Origin: a virus
Strand: one strand, 5' to 3'
DNA: 31,952 nucleotides
IMG/VR virus record: IMGVR_UViG_3300037296_000283
Span: 1-31,952 of that record
Numbering within the stretch: the stretch's first letter is position 1; each line of letters starts with the position of its first letter. A program made the position numbers and the translations under genes. This document shows positions 7,146 to 13,415 of this stretch, piece after piece. The notes beneath the pieces are model-generated. The model made no database searches. It was not told where the DNA came from and saw only the letters and a list, made by a program, of their open reading frames with translations.

Positions 7146-7268
7146 ATGGATAATCGCAAGAAAATACAGGCATTAAAAAGCCTCTTGAAGCGTGCTCAAG
7201 AGGCTAAAAAGTGGGGGATGGTAGTTTATTATCAGGTGTTGATTGATGAGCTTGGCGCTTGTTGTTAG
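7146..7268 (+). CDS. Small phage protein (40 aa)
   Basis: ATG at 7146 is preceded by GGAG 8 bases upstream and opens a 40-residue frame ending at TAG 7266-7268. The product (starts MDNRKKIQALKSLLKRAQEA, then KKWGMVVYYQVLIDELGACC) is a basic helical hairpin. It resembles the many 35-45-residue phage proteins with L-x-x-L-L-x-x-A-x-x-x-x-x-W-x-x-V-x-x-Y-x-x-x-I-D. It is the only rightward gene between the two leftward blocks and may be driven from the SOS-box region. Function unknown. Confidence 0.55.
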   Translation: MDNRKKIQALKSLLKRAQEAKKWGMVVYYQVLIDELGACC

Positions 7269-7313
7269 TGCGCATAATGGCTGACGAAGGGCGGTACGTT
7301 ACCAATCAGAGTG

Positions 7314-7814
7314 TTAAAGTAGGGCGTTGGGTAGGCCATAAATGAGCGTTTGTAGAAACTCGTATTGCGTCATAGTCTTTATGGCGTGATAGCGATACCC
7401 GCCTTCGGATTTTTTGAAAATCAGGAAGTCCACTAAGCCGTAATCGATTAAGTTTGATTCCTTTACTCGTCTTACCGAATTCGACATCTTCACTTGTAGA
7501 TTGTAATTTCCGCACTTTGACGTGAGTAAATCACCCTCTTTAAAATAGATGTAAGGGCTTTGTGTCCATATCATGTACGGTTTTTTATTTTTCTTGCGCT
7601 GATCATATGAAAGGCCTAGAGCATCCCTAAAGGCGTAACCCACGCAAAAAGCCCAGTGTTCATTGTTTAAATTACCGCTCTGCTGTTCTTGATCGTAGCT
7701 TACTTCATTGATAATTAACTTTACGGATTTGTCTGCCCGATAGTATCTTTCTCCTGTTTCACCGTTGGTGGCGAGCTTCCATAATGTGTCTAAGTACTGG
7801 GCCTCTGCGAACAT
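7314..7814 (-). CDS. Hypothetical protein, last gene of repressor operon
   Basis: A 166-residue soluble protein with many aromatic residues and no TM segment or recognised motif. It follows the SWIM-domain gene after one base and shares its orientation with the repressor, so it is likely transcribed in the lysogen. Genes placed like this often serve lysogenic functions such as superinfection exclusion or defence, but nothing in this protein shows such a role directly. No promoter or terminator is obvious on either side. Confidence 0.6.
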   Translation of the reverse strand: MFAEAQYLDTLWKLATNGETGERYYRADKSVKLIINEVSYDQEQQSGNLNNEHWAFCVGYAFRDALGLSYDQRKKNKKPYMIWTQSPYIYFKEGDLLTSKCGNYNLQVKMSNSVRRVKESNLIDYGLVDFLIFKKSEGGYRYHAIKTMTQYEFLQTLIYGLPNALL

Positions 7815-7815
7815 A

Positions 7816-8160
7816 TTATTTACCCTCCATGATTCTTGCTAGTTTTCGCTTAGCGTTTGTCAGTTCTTTTTTCCACTCGTCTGCCTTTTTTTGGCATTCA
7901 ACCATGTAGCTATGCGCGGATTCTAGTTTAGTGTTTGGTATCCATGATTCGAGCAATTCAAGATCATTTTTTGTGGTATCTGTATAGATGACGTTACTGT
8001 AGCTTCTTGTTAATACAGAAATTCTATGTTTACAGTGAGTGCCATTAATGCCTGCCTGGCAGTTGCAGCGCATCTCCAGCTGTCCATCATTATGATTAGC
8101 GATCTCGATTAAATAGGGTTCGGATTGGGAGCCTTTAAACAGAATTTCCATATACTTCAT
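7816..8160 (-). CDS. SWIM zinc-finger protein
   Basis: The 114-residue protein has C32-x-C34-x8-C43-x-H45 (within MRCNCQAGINGTHCKH), a textbook SWIM zinc-finger (CxCx(n)CxH). This motif mediates DNA or protein binding and is found in Shu2-type, MuDR-type and SWI2/SNF2-linked proteins. A Lys/Glu-rich helix occupies residues 85-114. It lies 20 bp downstream of the repressor gene in the same direction, with the 166-residue gene following at once. It may bind nucleic acid in the lysogen; the partner is unknown. Confidence 0.75.
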   Translation of the reverse strand: MKYMEILFKGSQSEPYLIEIANHNDGQLEMRCNCQAGINGTHCKHRISVLTRSYSNVIYTDTTKNDLELLESWIPNTKLESAHSYMVECQKKADEWKKELTNAKRKLARIMEGK

Positions 8161-8180
8161 TATTATTCCCTTTTAAGATT

Positions 8181-8933
8181 TTAGTGCTTCCAGAGGCCAT
8201 CTTGCATTTTTAGCTGCATGGTGAGTTGTTCAAATACGGCTTGAAACTGTGCGGCGTCGGTTTCTGGGTCGAAGCCATCTTTTGTTGCGATTCGAGCGTT
8301 GTAAAGCTGCGATACGGCTGTTAGGTATGGCACAAGCAATTCACTGTCTACATTGAAGCCGGCCTGTTTTACTGCACCAATCAATTGACTACTTGTTTTA
8401 GCGATCAGATCGGTATTAATCTGTTGGCCTTTGGGTGGTGTCATTGGCTTGCGGTCTAACCACTCTTCTGGAAGTCCAAGACGCTGTTCGACTACACGAC
8501 AAATTCGTCCGATCAATTTCCCTTTTCCTGCCAATATCTTGCTTATCCAGCCTTTTGTATAGCCACACATCTCAGCGATTTGAGTTTGTGTCATACCTTT
8601 TTCGGCTTCAAGGTGTGCAACATATTTAGCTAGGTTTTGGCGTCTCCATTGATAAATCCATGCGTTTTGGAATTCTTCATCCGACATATCGGCAATTTTT
8701 AATGCATCAGCCAGCGGTATATCCATCAATCTGCAAATCAACATAGCCTCTTCTAGTGCAAAACTCACAGCACCACGCATACGGCGATCTATTGCTGCAA
8801 CCGATAAGCCTAAATACTCTGCTACATCACTCTTCTCATAGCGGGAGGCATTGATAATTCGCTGCATAGCAAGTGAACAAGCCGCTTTAGAGCTCTCGAC
8901 TACTTCTTTTTCTAGCGCTTTTTGTGCTGCCAT
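8181..8933 (-). CDS. Prophage repressor-type protein with two HTH domains
   Basis: A 250-residue protein with a first HTH near residues 28-60 (EKSDVAEYLGLSVAAIDRRM) and a second, Xre/Cro-like HTH near 110-150 (MTQTQIAEMCGYTKGWISKI, then L-A-G-K-G). The C-terminal 90 residues are helical and lack an S24 protease motif, so RecA-driven self-cleavage is not expected. It is leftward and faces the rightward operon across a 243-bp region holding an inverted repeat, the position of a CI-type repressor. It could instead be a Cox/Apl-like or activator protein. Downstream genes in the same direction are the SWIM protein and an unknown. Confidence 0.7.
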   Translation of the reverse strand: MAAQKALEKEVVESSKAACSLAMQRIINASRYEKSDVAEYLGLSVAAIDRRMRGAVSFALEEAMLICRLMDIPLADALKIADMSDEEFQNAWIYQWRRQNLAKYVAHLEAEKGMTQTQIAEMCGYTKGWISKILAGKGKLIGRICRVVEQRLGLPEEWLDRKPMTPPKGQQINTDLIAKTSSQLIGAVKQAGFNVDSELLVPYLTAVSQLYNARIATKDGFDPETDAAQFQAVFEQLTMQLKMQDGLWKH

Positions 8934-8967
8934 CGCGAAACCTGTTGAGTGGATATTGCTATTTTTG

Positions 8968-9002
8968 ATGTTTCAAATCGCTTTATCTGCTAATTGAAAC
9001 AT
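8968..9002. promoter_or_regulatory. Inverted repeat, probable repressor operator
   Basis: ATGTTTCAA (8968-8976) and TTGAAACAT (8994-9002) are exact inverted copies separated by 17 bp, 35 bp upstream of the repressor start and upstream of the rightward promoter. The symmetry and location fit binding by a dimeric HTH repressor. Which protein binds is inference. Confidence 0.6.
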
Positions 9003-9041
9003 TGTGGGTTGTTTTTACAACACAACAAAAATAATAAACAG

Positions 9042-9070
9042 TTGAATATAAAATACACTAGGTGTTATAT
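9042..9070 (+). promoter_or_regulatory. Candidate sigma70 promoter for rightward operon
   Basis: TTGAAT (9042-9047), a 17-bp spacer, and TTATAT (9065-9070) form a reasonable -35/-10 pair pointing right. It sits just downstream of the inverted repeat and about 107 bp before the first rightward gene. Not tested against other candidates numerically. Confidence 0.5.
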
Positions 9071-9084
9071 TCAGTATCAATGTG

Positions 9085-9119
9085 ACGGCAAGGTAAATGG
9101 TAAAGTTTTACCAAGCCGT
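9085..9119 (+). other. Leader hairpin upstream of first rightward gene
   Basis: ACGGC (9085-9089) pairs with GCCGT (9115-9119). Inside it, TGGTAAA (9098-9104) pairs with TTTACCA (9107-9113). A further ACTCTG/CAGAGT pair flanks a CGCT-GTGA-AGCG hairpin at 9139-9150. No U-run follows, so it is not an intrinsic terminator. It could be an antitermination or stability element. Confidence 0.45.
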
Positions 9120-9176
9120 TAAATTAACTCTGTTTTCCCGCTGTGAAGCGCCACTCAGAGTACATTTGGAGGGGTT

Positions 9177-9494
9177 ATGTCTAGCAAGATTAATACATTG
9201 GATCACGCTGTCATGGGGCTTTTATTAAAGTCTGATCGGTCGCTTTCTATACCGACCATGAGGAAGCGTTCTAAATCGTCCGCGAAACGGGTGTTGAAGT
9301 CAGTTGAAAAACTGATGGCGCTGGGTTTTGTGACGTGTCGTGTTGGTTCTGATGATTTGCCTCTTCATTCTGCTGTTCTCGATTGCCTCTATTTCCCGCC
9401 CGTCACTTGTGTGGCGTCGCGGGTTTTTTCTTTTGAGGATACAGAGCTAAAAACGCTTGTTGCGGAATGCGATAAGCAATTGTTAACCCAATAA
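9177..9494 (+). CDS. Small winged-helix-like protein
   Basis: A 105-residue first gene of the rightward operon, with a clear ribosome binding site (GGAGGGG) before ATG. Residues 8-60 look like a winged helix: MGLLLKSDRSLSIPTMRKRS, followed by V-L-K-S-V-E-K-L-M-A-L-G-F-V. The position matches Cro-like or early regulatory proteins. The C-terminal half is not recognisable. The interval from 9495 to 9836 that follows holds the C4-type RNA region. Confidence 0.65.
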   Translation: MSSKINTLDHAVMGLLLKSDRSLSIPTMRKRSKSSAKRVLKSVEKLMALGFVTCRVGSDDLPLHSAVLDCLYFPPVTCVASRVFSFEDTELKTLVAECDKQLLTQ

Positions 9495-9587
9495 TAAGAG
9501 CTGAAACACGACGTTTTTCGGGGACACGATGTCCGCAGTTCTGCACCTTTATTTGACAGGTACAGAGCAATGATTAATAATTTAACC

Positions 9588-9607
9588 GTTACTGCAAAAT
9601 CAGTAAC
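9588..9607 (+). other. Perfect hairpin in C4 target leader
   Basis: GTTACTG (9588-9594) and CAGTAAC (9601-9607) form a 7-bp stem with a six-base loop just upstream of the second antisense target segment (9613-9636). It probably belongs to the attenuator fold of the leader. Confidence 0.5.
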
Positions 9608-9643
9608 CTGGATTACCACCCAGCAAAATTACAAGGGCAGACG

Positions 9644-9668
9644 AACCGCCCATAAAAGCGGTTTTTTT
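9644..9668 (+). terminator. Intrinsic terminator/attenuator in leader
   Basis: AACCGC (9644-9649) pairs with GCGGTT (9658-9663), and a run of seven T (9662-9668) follows. It lies between the target segments and the C4 RNA, where P4-type systems stop leader transcription in the immune state. An alternative pairing of GGGC (9635-9638) with the same CCGCCC bases could act as anti-terminator. Confidence 0.7.
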
Positions 9669-9675
9669 ATGTCTG

Positions 9676-9763
9676 CGCGCCTGTACCTACCTGTTATGGT
9701 CGGATTGGCGGGGCCGTCTTCGGGCGGACCAGTTTACCTTGTAGCTGGTTGTGGTAACCCTGT
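9676..9763 (+). ncRNA. C4-type antisense immunity RNA
   Basis: The RNA segment contains two hairpins: a stem with a C(UUCG)G tetraloop at 9711-9730 and TTACC/GGTAA at 9734-9757. Two stretches are complementary to the leader just upstream, the hallmark of C4 RNAs of phages P1/P7 and the CI RNA of P4. CTGTACCT plus CTGT (9681-9694) pairs with GACAGGTACAG (9555-9565). CCTTGTA-GCTGG-tt-GTGGTAA (9737-9757) pairs with TTACCAC-CCAGC-(5 nt)-TACAAGG (9613-9636). In known systems the RNA is cut from its own leader transcript and blocks leader translation, so transcription ends before the replication genes. Exact ends are estimated. Confidence 0.82.
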
Positions 9764-9769
9764 TAGTCC

Positions 9770-9810
9770 GGCCACCATATTCTCGAAATTACCACTTCGA
9801 CTTGGTGGCC
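9770..9810 (+). other. Hairpin before the winged-helix gene start
   Basis: GGCCACCA (9770-9777) and TGGTGGCC (9803-9810) are exact 8-base inverted copies with a 25-base loop. They end 13 bases before the AAGGGG ribosome binding site of the gene at 9837. This may close the C4 domain or modulate access to that start. Confidence 0.5.
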
Positions 9811-9836
9811 CCAAAAAATATACAAGGGGTTCCATC

Positions 9837-10127
9837 ATGGCACAGTTACGTCAAAAATCTGATCAATTGTCTGTATACGGTAAACGTGTACGCAACGCTA
9901 TCCAGTTCAACCTTCCTAAATTTGGCGACTCGCCACGCATCCTGTTAGACCCTAACGAGATTTCTACCTTATCCAAGATTTCTGTTGATAACGTCATTCG
10001 TGGTGTCCGAGAGCTAGAACGCGAGGGTTATATCGCTCGCATGTTCAAAGGCCGTCGCAGTAAAGCGCATGTGTTTGCATTGTTGAATCCTGAATTAAAA
10101 GGGTCTGTTGTGGAGGTGTGGGCATGA
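9837..10127 (+). CDS. Winged-helix replication/regulatory protein (96 aa)
   Basis: Start chosen at ATG 9837 because AAGGGG lies 7-8 bases upstream; the same frame is open back to 9570. Residues 30-85 form a winged helix: ILLDPNEISTLSKISVDNVI, R-G-V-R-E-L-E-R-E-G-Y-I-A-R, with a basic wing KGRRSKAH. The arrangement resembles the DNA-binding domain of replication initiators and marR-like regulators of phages. It is the first gene after the C4 RNA and so is likely its controlled target. The next gene starts at an ATGA overlap. Confidence 0.7.
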   Translation: MAQLRQKSDQLSVYGKRVRNAIQFNLPKFGDSPRILLDPNEISTLSKISVDNVIRGVRELEREGYIARMFKGRRSKAHVFALLNPELKGSVVEVWA

Positions 10128-10417
10128 GCGCGACTAACTTTTACGTTTCTGCTTGGACTTGCTCTATAACGGGTTTGATCATCGTAGCGACTCAGCTAAA
10201 CAGTGATAACAGCATGCAGTTTGCTGTGCGCAATGAGAGTGGTGAGTGCCTTGATACCGACGGTGACATGGTTGTTGAACGCCACCCTTCTGAATGCACG
10301 CCTGAATACCTTAAATACCATCGATTCAATACTTTTTACGAAGCTCAAATCGCCGCAATTCGCTACGTGGATATAGTGAGCGAAGGGACTGTTGCTTTTG
10401 CGGGAGGTGAGTCATGA
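10124..10417 (+). CDS. Hypothetical protein with N-terminal hydrophobic segment
   Basis: A 97-residue protein. ATG 10124 is preferred over GTG 10118 because GAGG lies 7 bases before it and it overlaps the previous stop. Residues 7-25 are moderately hydrophobic (VSAWTCSITGLIIVATQLN); the rest is acidic with several aromatic residues. No family recognised. It is coupled to both neighbours by short overlaps, so it belongs to the rightward operon. Confidence 0.6.
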   Translation: MSATNFYVSAWTCSITGLIIVATQLNSDNSMQFAVRNESGECLDTDGDMVVERHPSECTPEYLKYHRFNTFYEAQIAAIRYVDIVSEGTVAFAGGES

Positions 10418-10749
10418 GCGTACCTTCTGCATTCCGTTCTGTTGTCCGCAAAGCTCGCAAGCTTCATACGTGCTGCGAGTGTCACGAGGCCATTAATATT
10501 GGTGACCGTTATCAATATTCATCCGGTGTTTGGGATGGTGGTCCAGACAGCTATAAGCAATGCCTTGGCTGCGGTGAGATTTTCGAGGCCGTGATCCGCG
10601 ATGGTGGAGAGCCTTGCTTTACACAGTTACGTGACTATTTGTTTGATAGTGATTGCGAGCTTGCCGTTGAACGGTTGGTGTTCGCTAAAAATATCGGTGT
10701 TGATGCTGATGCCATTGCGAGATTGATTGGTGTTGAGGTGGTGGCATGA
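10414..10749 (+). CDS. Zinc-ribbon phage protein
   Basis: The 111 residues carry C20-x2-C23 (HTCCECHE) and C50-x2-C53 (KQCLGCGE), a four-Cys zinc ribbon of about 35 residues with an aromatic middle (DRYQYSSGVW). This arrangement, with A-R-K-x-H-x-C-C-E-C near the N-terminus, is common in phage early proteins of unknown function that probably bind nucleic acid. The helical C-terminus has no known match. ATGA overlaps link it to both neighbours. Confidence 0.7.
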   Translation: MSVPSAFRSVVRKARKLHTCCECHEAINIGDRYQYSSGVWDGGPDSYKQCLGCGEIFEAVIRDGGEPCFTQLRDYLFDSDCELAVERLVFAKNIGVDADAIARLIGVEVVA

Positions 10750-10889
10750 GTGTTCAACTTCTTATCGCTGCGGTAGTAATTTTTACTACCTTCTGGGGCT
10801 TCTATCCGTTTAAAAAAACGGCTGAACGAGTCCTTTTGGCTGTTCTTATTGTCTTCCATTTGATTTGCATTTTGGGAGACTGGTCATGA
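10746..10889 (+). CDS. Small membrane protein (47 aa)
   Basis: ATG 10746 overlaps the previous stop (ATGA), and the frame ends at TGA 10887-10889, overlapping the next ATG at 10886. Two hydrophobic helices (LLIAAVVIFTTFWGFYPF and VLLAVLIVFHLICIL) are joined by a short basic turn KKTAER, so it should sit in the inner membrane as a hairpin. Both overlaps argue strongly that it is translated. Role unknown; small two-TM proteins in phage early operons include exclusion and host-takeover factors. Confidence 0.7.
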   Translation: MSVQLLIAAVVIFTTFWGFYPFKKTAERVLLAVLIVFHLICILGDWS

Positions 10890-11914
10890 GTATCACTCAA
10901 ACTGTGGCGGCCATCGGTCGCCTTGGTTTCACTGGTAATGTGACGCCTAAAATCTGGTACAAGCAAATCTCTTTGCCTTCTGGTCGTCCTGATCACAAAG
11001 CTATTACGTTGCTTTCTGAAATTCTCTATTGGTATCGCCCAACTGAAATTCGTGATGAACACACGGGGCAAGTTGTTGGGCATCGAAAGAAGTTTTCAGA
11101 CGATAAATTGCAGCGCTCTTATCAGTCGTTTTCTGATGATTTCGGCATGACTAAGCGTGAAGTTCAGGACTCTCTAAAGCGCCTTCGTGATGCGGGTTTG
11201 ATTACGCTAGAGTTGCGCTCTAAAACGGTAGGCGGTAACTACATCGCAAATCTTCTTTATATTGAGCCTGTTGCCTTTGAAATTGATCGAATTACTTTCC
11301 CCATTGCCGAATTGGAGTCTGCCTCAGAAAGCGAACAACCTACGCCAAACCGTAGGACTACCTCCGAAAATTCGGAGGTAGTCCTACGTGAAAATGTAGA
11401 TGCACCTACGTTGAAACGGGGGACGTATACAGAGATTACTACAAAGACTTCTACAGAGACTAAGAGCTTAGATCTCTTGTCCGATTCTGCCGAATCGAAC
11501 GTACCAGCCGTGGTGGATGATTCCGTTCCATTCGATGCGAAAGCCAAACGCGAGTTATTGGCCGAGGCGTTTGAGCGTGTTTGGGTTGGTTACGGTCGAC
11601 GAGGTAGCAAGAAACCTGCCGAGGATAAATTCCTCAAACTCAAATTGCCAGCCAACCGATCCGAGGCGATTGGATTGCTGCAAAACATTATCGACAAAGC
11701 GAAGCAATGGGGTGAGCTATACGCTCAACACCCGAGCGAGGTGCAATTTCAACCGCACACTGTTCGATGGGTCAAAGAAGAAAAATGGAACGACGAGGAG
11801 CTTCCGACAATCCGACAGCCGCACAGCGGTGGCTCTGCGTTGCCAGTGATCGGCAGTGATCGACAAGACGTTAACGACGCACTTACGAATATTCACGATA
11901 CGGATTGGATGTGA
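10886..11914 (+). CDS. Replisome-organizer / phage replication protein O-like
   Basis: A 342-residue protein; start ATG 10886 has GGGAG about 8 bases upstream and overlaps the small membrane protein stop. Residues 30-125 form an N-terminal winged helix (HKAITLLSEILYWYRPTEI, then FGMTKREVQDSLKRLRDAGL), the pattern of phage replication initiators that bind iterons. A variable Ser/Thr/Glu linker (about 140-215) separates it from a C-terminal helical domain (AFERVWVGYGRRGSKKPAED, then H-T-V-R-W-V-K-E-E-K-W) seen in many replisome organizers. It should recruit the host helicase. No helicase loader or helicase gene is recognised next to it. Confidence 0.75.
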   Translation: MSITQTVAAIGRLGFTGNVTPKIWYKQISLPSGRPDHKAITLLSEILYWYRPTEIRDEHTGQVVGHRKKFSDDKLQRSYQSFSDDFGMTKREVQDSLKRLRDAGLITLELRSKTVGGNYIANLLYIEPVAFEIDRITFPIAELESASESEQPTPNRRTTSENSEVVLRENVDAPTLKRGTYTEITTKTSTETKSLDLLSDSAESNVPAVVDDSVPFDAKAKRELLAEAFERVWVGYGRRGSKKPAEDKFLKLKLPANRSEAIGLLQNIIDKAKQWGELYAQHPSEVQFQPHTVRWVKEEKWNDEELPTIRQPHSGGSALPVIGSDRQDVNDALTNIHDTDWM

Positions 11915-11921
11915 GGTTGCC

Positions 11922-12281
11922 ATGATTGATTCTAATAATGATTTGTTTAACGAATTTCCGAAAGAAAATGACGCCTACACCGAGGCTGCGAACAATGCCC
12001 ATGACGTGGGTAGCTGGAAACCGAGCCACGCGGTGGTGATGGAAACAGCGCGACGTGTTGGGTTTCAAGCATTGCGTCGCCGTGATACGGGTGCGGGCAA
12101 GCGTGGGTTTGGCAAGCATTACCGCGATGTTTGCAAAGCGTATTTGCGCGGTGAACGGTTTAAGCCGGTTGTGATTGATAAGCCAAAATTAGAGCGATTG
12201 AGCGAGCGTGAATTGCATCAGCGCAAAATGGTTGGTCGTAGCCGTGTTGGTGATTTGAAAGCGCTGTTGGGGGGTGGGTGA
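11922..12281 (+). CDS. Basic hypothetical protein after replication gene
   Basis: 119 residues. ATG 11922 is chosen because GAGG lies 5-6 bases upstream; a longer in-frame extension back to 11856 overlaps the replication gene and is unlikely. The middle is basic (RRRDTGAGKRGFGKHYRDVC), suggesting nucleic-acid binding. It occupies the place of a helicase loader but has no Walker motif, so it is not DnaC-like. Its last 55 bp are duplicated at 12606-12660. TGATG overlap with the next gene. Confidence 0.65.
   Translation: MIDSNNDLFNEFPKENDAYTEAANNAHDVGSWKPSHAVVMETARRVGFQALRRRDTGAGKRGFGKHYRDVCKAYLRGERFKPVVIDKPKLERLSERELHQRKMVGRSRVGDLKALLGGG
12225..12280 (+). repeat. Direct repeat copy 1 (gene end)
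   Basis: This is the 3' end of the 119-residue gene, starting AAAATGGTTGGTCGTAGCCG. A copy with about seven differences lies at 12606-12659. In copy 1 it encodes the C-terminus K-M-V-G-R-S-R-V-G-D-L-K-A-L-L. Confidence 0.8.
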
Positions 12282-12586
12282 TGGGTGAAAAGCCAGTTCA
12301 AATTGTAAAAATGCTCAAGCGTGATGTATGGGTTGAGTGGTGTATGAATGGTGATGTAACTGTGAATTTTCAGTATGAGGGCAAAGAGCCAATGTGCTTT
12401 GCTAGGTTCTTTTATATTCCAATGCTAACTGACCGAAGCGGACTAGATATCGCTGCAAAAGCCGCGGCTTTGAGAATTGGTGCGAAAGAGCCTGTTGAGC
12501 AAAGGCAGCAAAGCACTTCCGATTGGATGACTGAGCTTTCTAAAGAAGAGATTAAGCGAAATATTAGAAACAGTTCCGAAGAGTGA
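12281..12586 (+). CDS. Hypothetical protein within the repeat-bounded insert
   Basis: A 101-residue protein. ATG 12281 is preferred over GTG 12278; it overlaps the preceding stop (TGATG). The N-terminal 70 residues are beta-rich with aromatic residues (VWVEWCMNGDVTVNFQYEGK), and the C-terminus is a charged helix (DWMTELSKEEIKRNIRN). No family recognised. It lies exactly between the two copies of the 55-bp repeat, so it seems to have been added to the operon by a duplication-linked event. Confidence 0.6.
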   Translation: MGEKPVQIVKMLKRDVWVEWCMNGDVTVNFQYEGKEPMCFARFFYIPMLTDRSGLDIAAKAAALRIGAKEPVEQRQQSTSDWMTELSKEEIKRNIRNSSEE

Positions 12587-12605
12587 TGTGAGTCATTCAC
12601 CAATG

Positions 12606-12659
12606 AAAAATGGTTGGGCGAAGCCGTGTTGGCGATTTGAAAGCATTGTTGAGGTGGGT
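12606..12659 (+). repeat. Direct repeat copy 2 (relic gene end supplying a ribosome binding site)
   Basis: AAAATGGTTGGGCGAAGCCG and what follows match copy 1 closely but are not part of a complete gene. Copy 2 ends in GAGGTGGGT directly before the ATG at 12660, so it provides the Shine-Dalgarno sequence of the next gene just as copy 1 does for its own downstream gene. Confidence 0.8.
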
Positions 12660-13058
12660 ATGAAAAAGAAACTGGTTTTGGTCAGCATCCATAGAAGAAT
12701 TGATAAGTTTCTTTATGAATTATCAACAGGCGATGAATGGTTCTTTGATAAAGATCGGAATCGTTTAAGCCTTAATCTTGATGATGCTGACGGTATTTTT
12801 TATGCAATCAAAGCGCTAAAGGCTGGCGAGGTTTACCAAGAAGTTGAGCTAAAAGAGCATGCTGAATATAGAGGTCTTGCCATTGTTATGAATGAGTATG
12901 AAAAAAATGATTTTCAAATAAGTACGGTGACCGACTTCGCCGATAGAACAAAGAGTTTTAAAACTGAGCAAGGCTTTTTTGATTACATCATTCCAATTGA
13001 TGGGGGGGTTACTGTTTCTCAGGCGTTAGAGGTTCATAAGCAGTATTTAGAGAAGTAA
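12660..13058 (+). CDS. Hypothetical protein after repeat copy 2
   Basis: 132 residues. Start ATG 12660 is chosen because GAGG at 12651-12654 is well spaced and because the upstream in-frame extension to 12588 runs through the relic repeat. The protein is acidic and mixed alpha/beta (starts MKKKLVLVSIHRRIDKFLYE), with no TM or metal motif; not recognised. Composition is more AT-rich than the flanking replication genes, as in the preceding small gene. Confidence 0.6.
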   Translation: MKKKLVLVSIHRRIDKFLYELSTGDEWFFDKDRNRLSLNLDDADGIFYAIKALKAGEVYQEVELKEHAEYRGLAIVMNEYEKNDFQISTVTDFADRTKSFKTEQGFFDYIIPIDGGVTVSQALEVHKQYLEK

Positions 13059-13094
13059 TTTAACCAATCATCGCTGTGAAGCGAGGAGGTCATT

Positions 13095-13415
13095 ATGTTG
13101 AACATTCAAACCCCAGCGGCAAAGAGCCGCGATCCAGAAACCAGTCATTTGGCGGCGGAGGCGATCACGAAAAGTGGCGCGCGTCAGAAACAGATAGAGC
13201 GTGTTGTTGATATGGTCCACAAGACCAACGGCATGACAAGCCGAGAGTTGGCGGATCATCACAAGGAAGATCGCTACATGGTTGCCCGTCGATTGAGTGA
13301 AGCAGAAACCGCGCAAGAAGTGGAAAAAGGCCAACCCCGAACCTGTGCGATCGGCAATTGCAAAGCGGTGGCCTGGTGGGTGAAAGGGTCGGCTCCAGCT
13401 GCTTCGGTTGGGTAA
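13095..13415 (+). CDS. Phage winged-helix-like protein
   Basis: A 106-residue protein with a strong GAGGAGG ribosome binding site. Residues 8-75 contain SRDPETSHLAAEAITKSGAR, then RVVDMVHKTNGMTSRELADH and Y-M-V-A-R-R-L-S-E-A-E, a pattern shared by small phage regulators: an N-terminal D-P-x-T-S capping motif and a winged helix. Gly/Trp/Val C-terminus. It probably binds DNA; target unknown. A 12-base hairpin-forming sequence (CGCTGTGAAGCG) directly precedes the ribosome binding site. Confidence 0.65.
   Translation: MLNIQTPAAKSRDPETSHLAAEAITKSGARQKQIERVVDMVHKTNGMTSRELADHHKEDRYMVARRLSEAETAQEVEKGQPRTCAIGNCKAVAWWVKGSAPAASVG

Larger units (their letters stand above)
9570..9836 (+). other. Ash-like leader ORF overlapping the C4 RNA, in frame with next gene
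   Basis: From ATG 9570, with weak SD AGG at 9558-9560, an open frame runs through the C4 region without a stop and continues into the 96-residue winged-helix gene, giving a possible 185-residue product. The segment SARLYLPVMVGLAGPSSGGP, then V-A-G-C-G-N-P-V, resembles the Ash-family sequences annotated over C4 RNAs in P4-like and other enterobacterial prophages. In the P1 and P4 systems translation of such a leader is what the antisense RNA blocks. The SD lies inside the upstream target segment (9555-9565), which fits. Whether a stable protein is made is unclear. Confidence 0.5.

Noticed and set aside
11922-12281. Calling the gene after the replisome organizer a DnaC-like helicase loader.
   Set aside because: No Walker A or B motif and only 119 residues; position alone is not enough.
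9139-13083. The 12-mer CGCTGTGAAGCG occurs at 9139-9150 and 13072-13083, both before gene starts, and can form a small hairpin.
   Set aside because: Chance repeats of 12 bases are expected in a sequence this long, and two copies do not make a family. Only noted within neighbouring entries.
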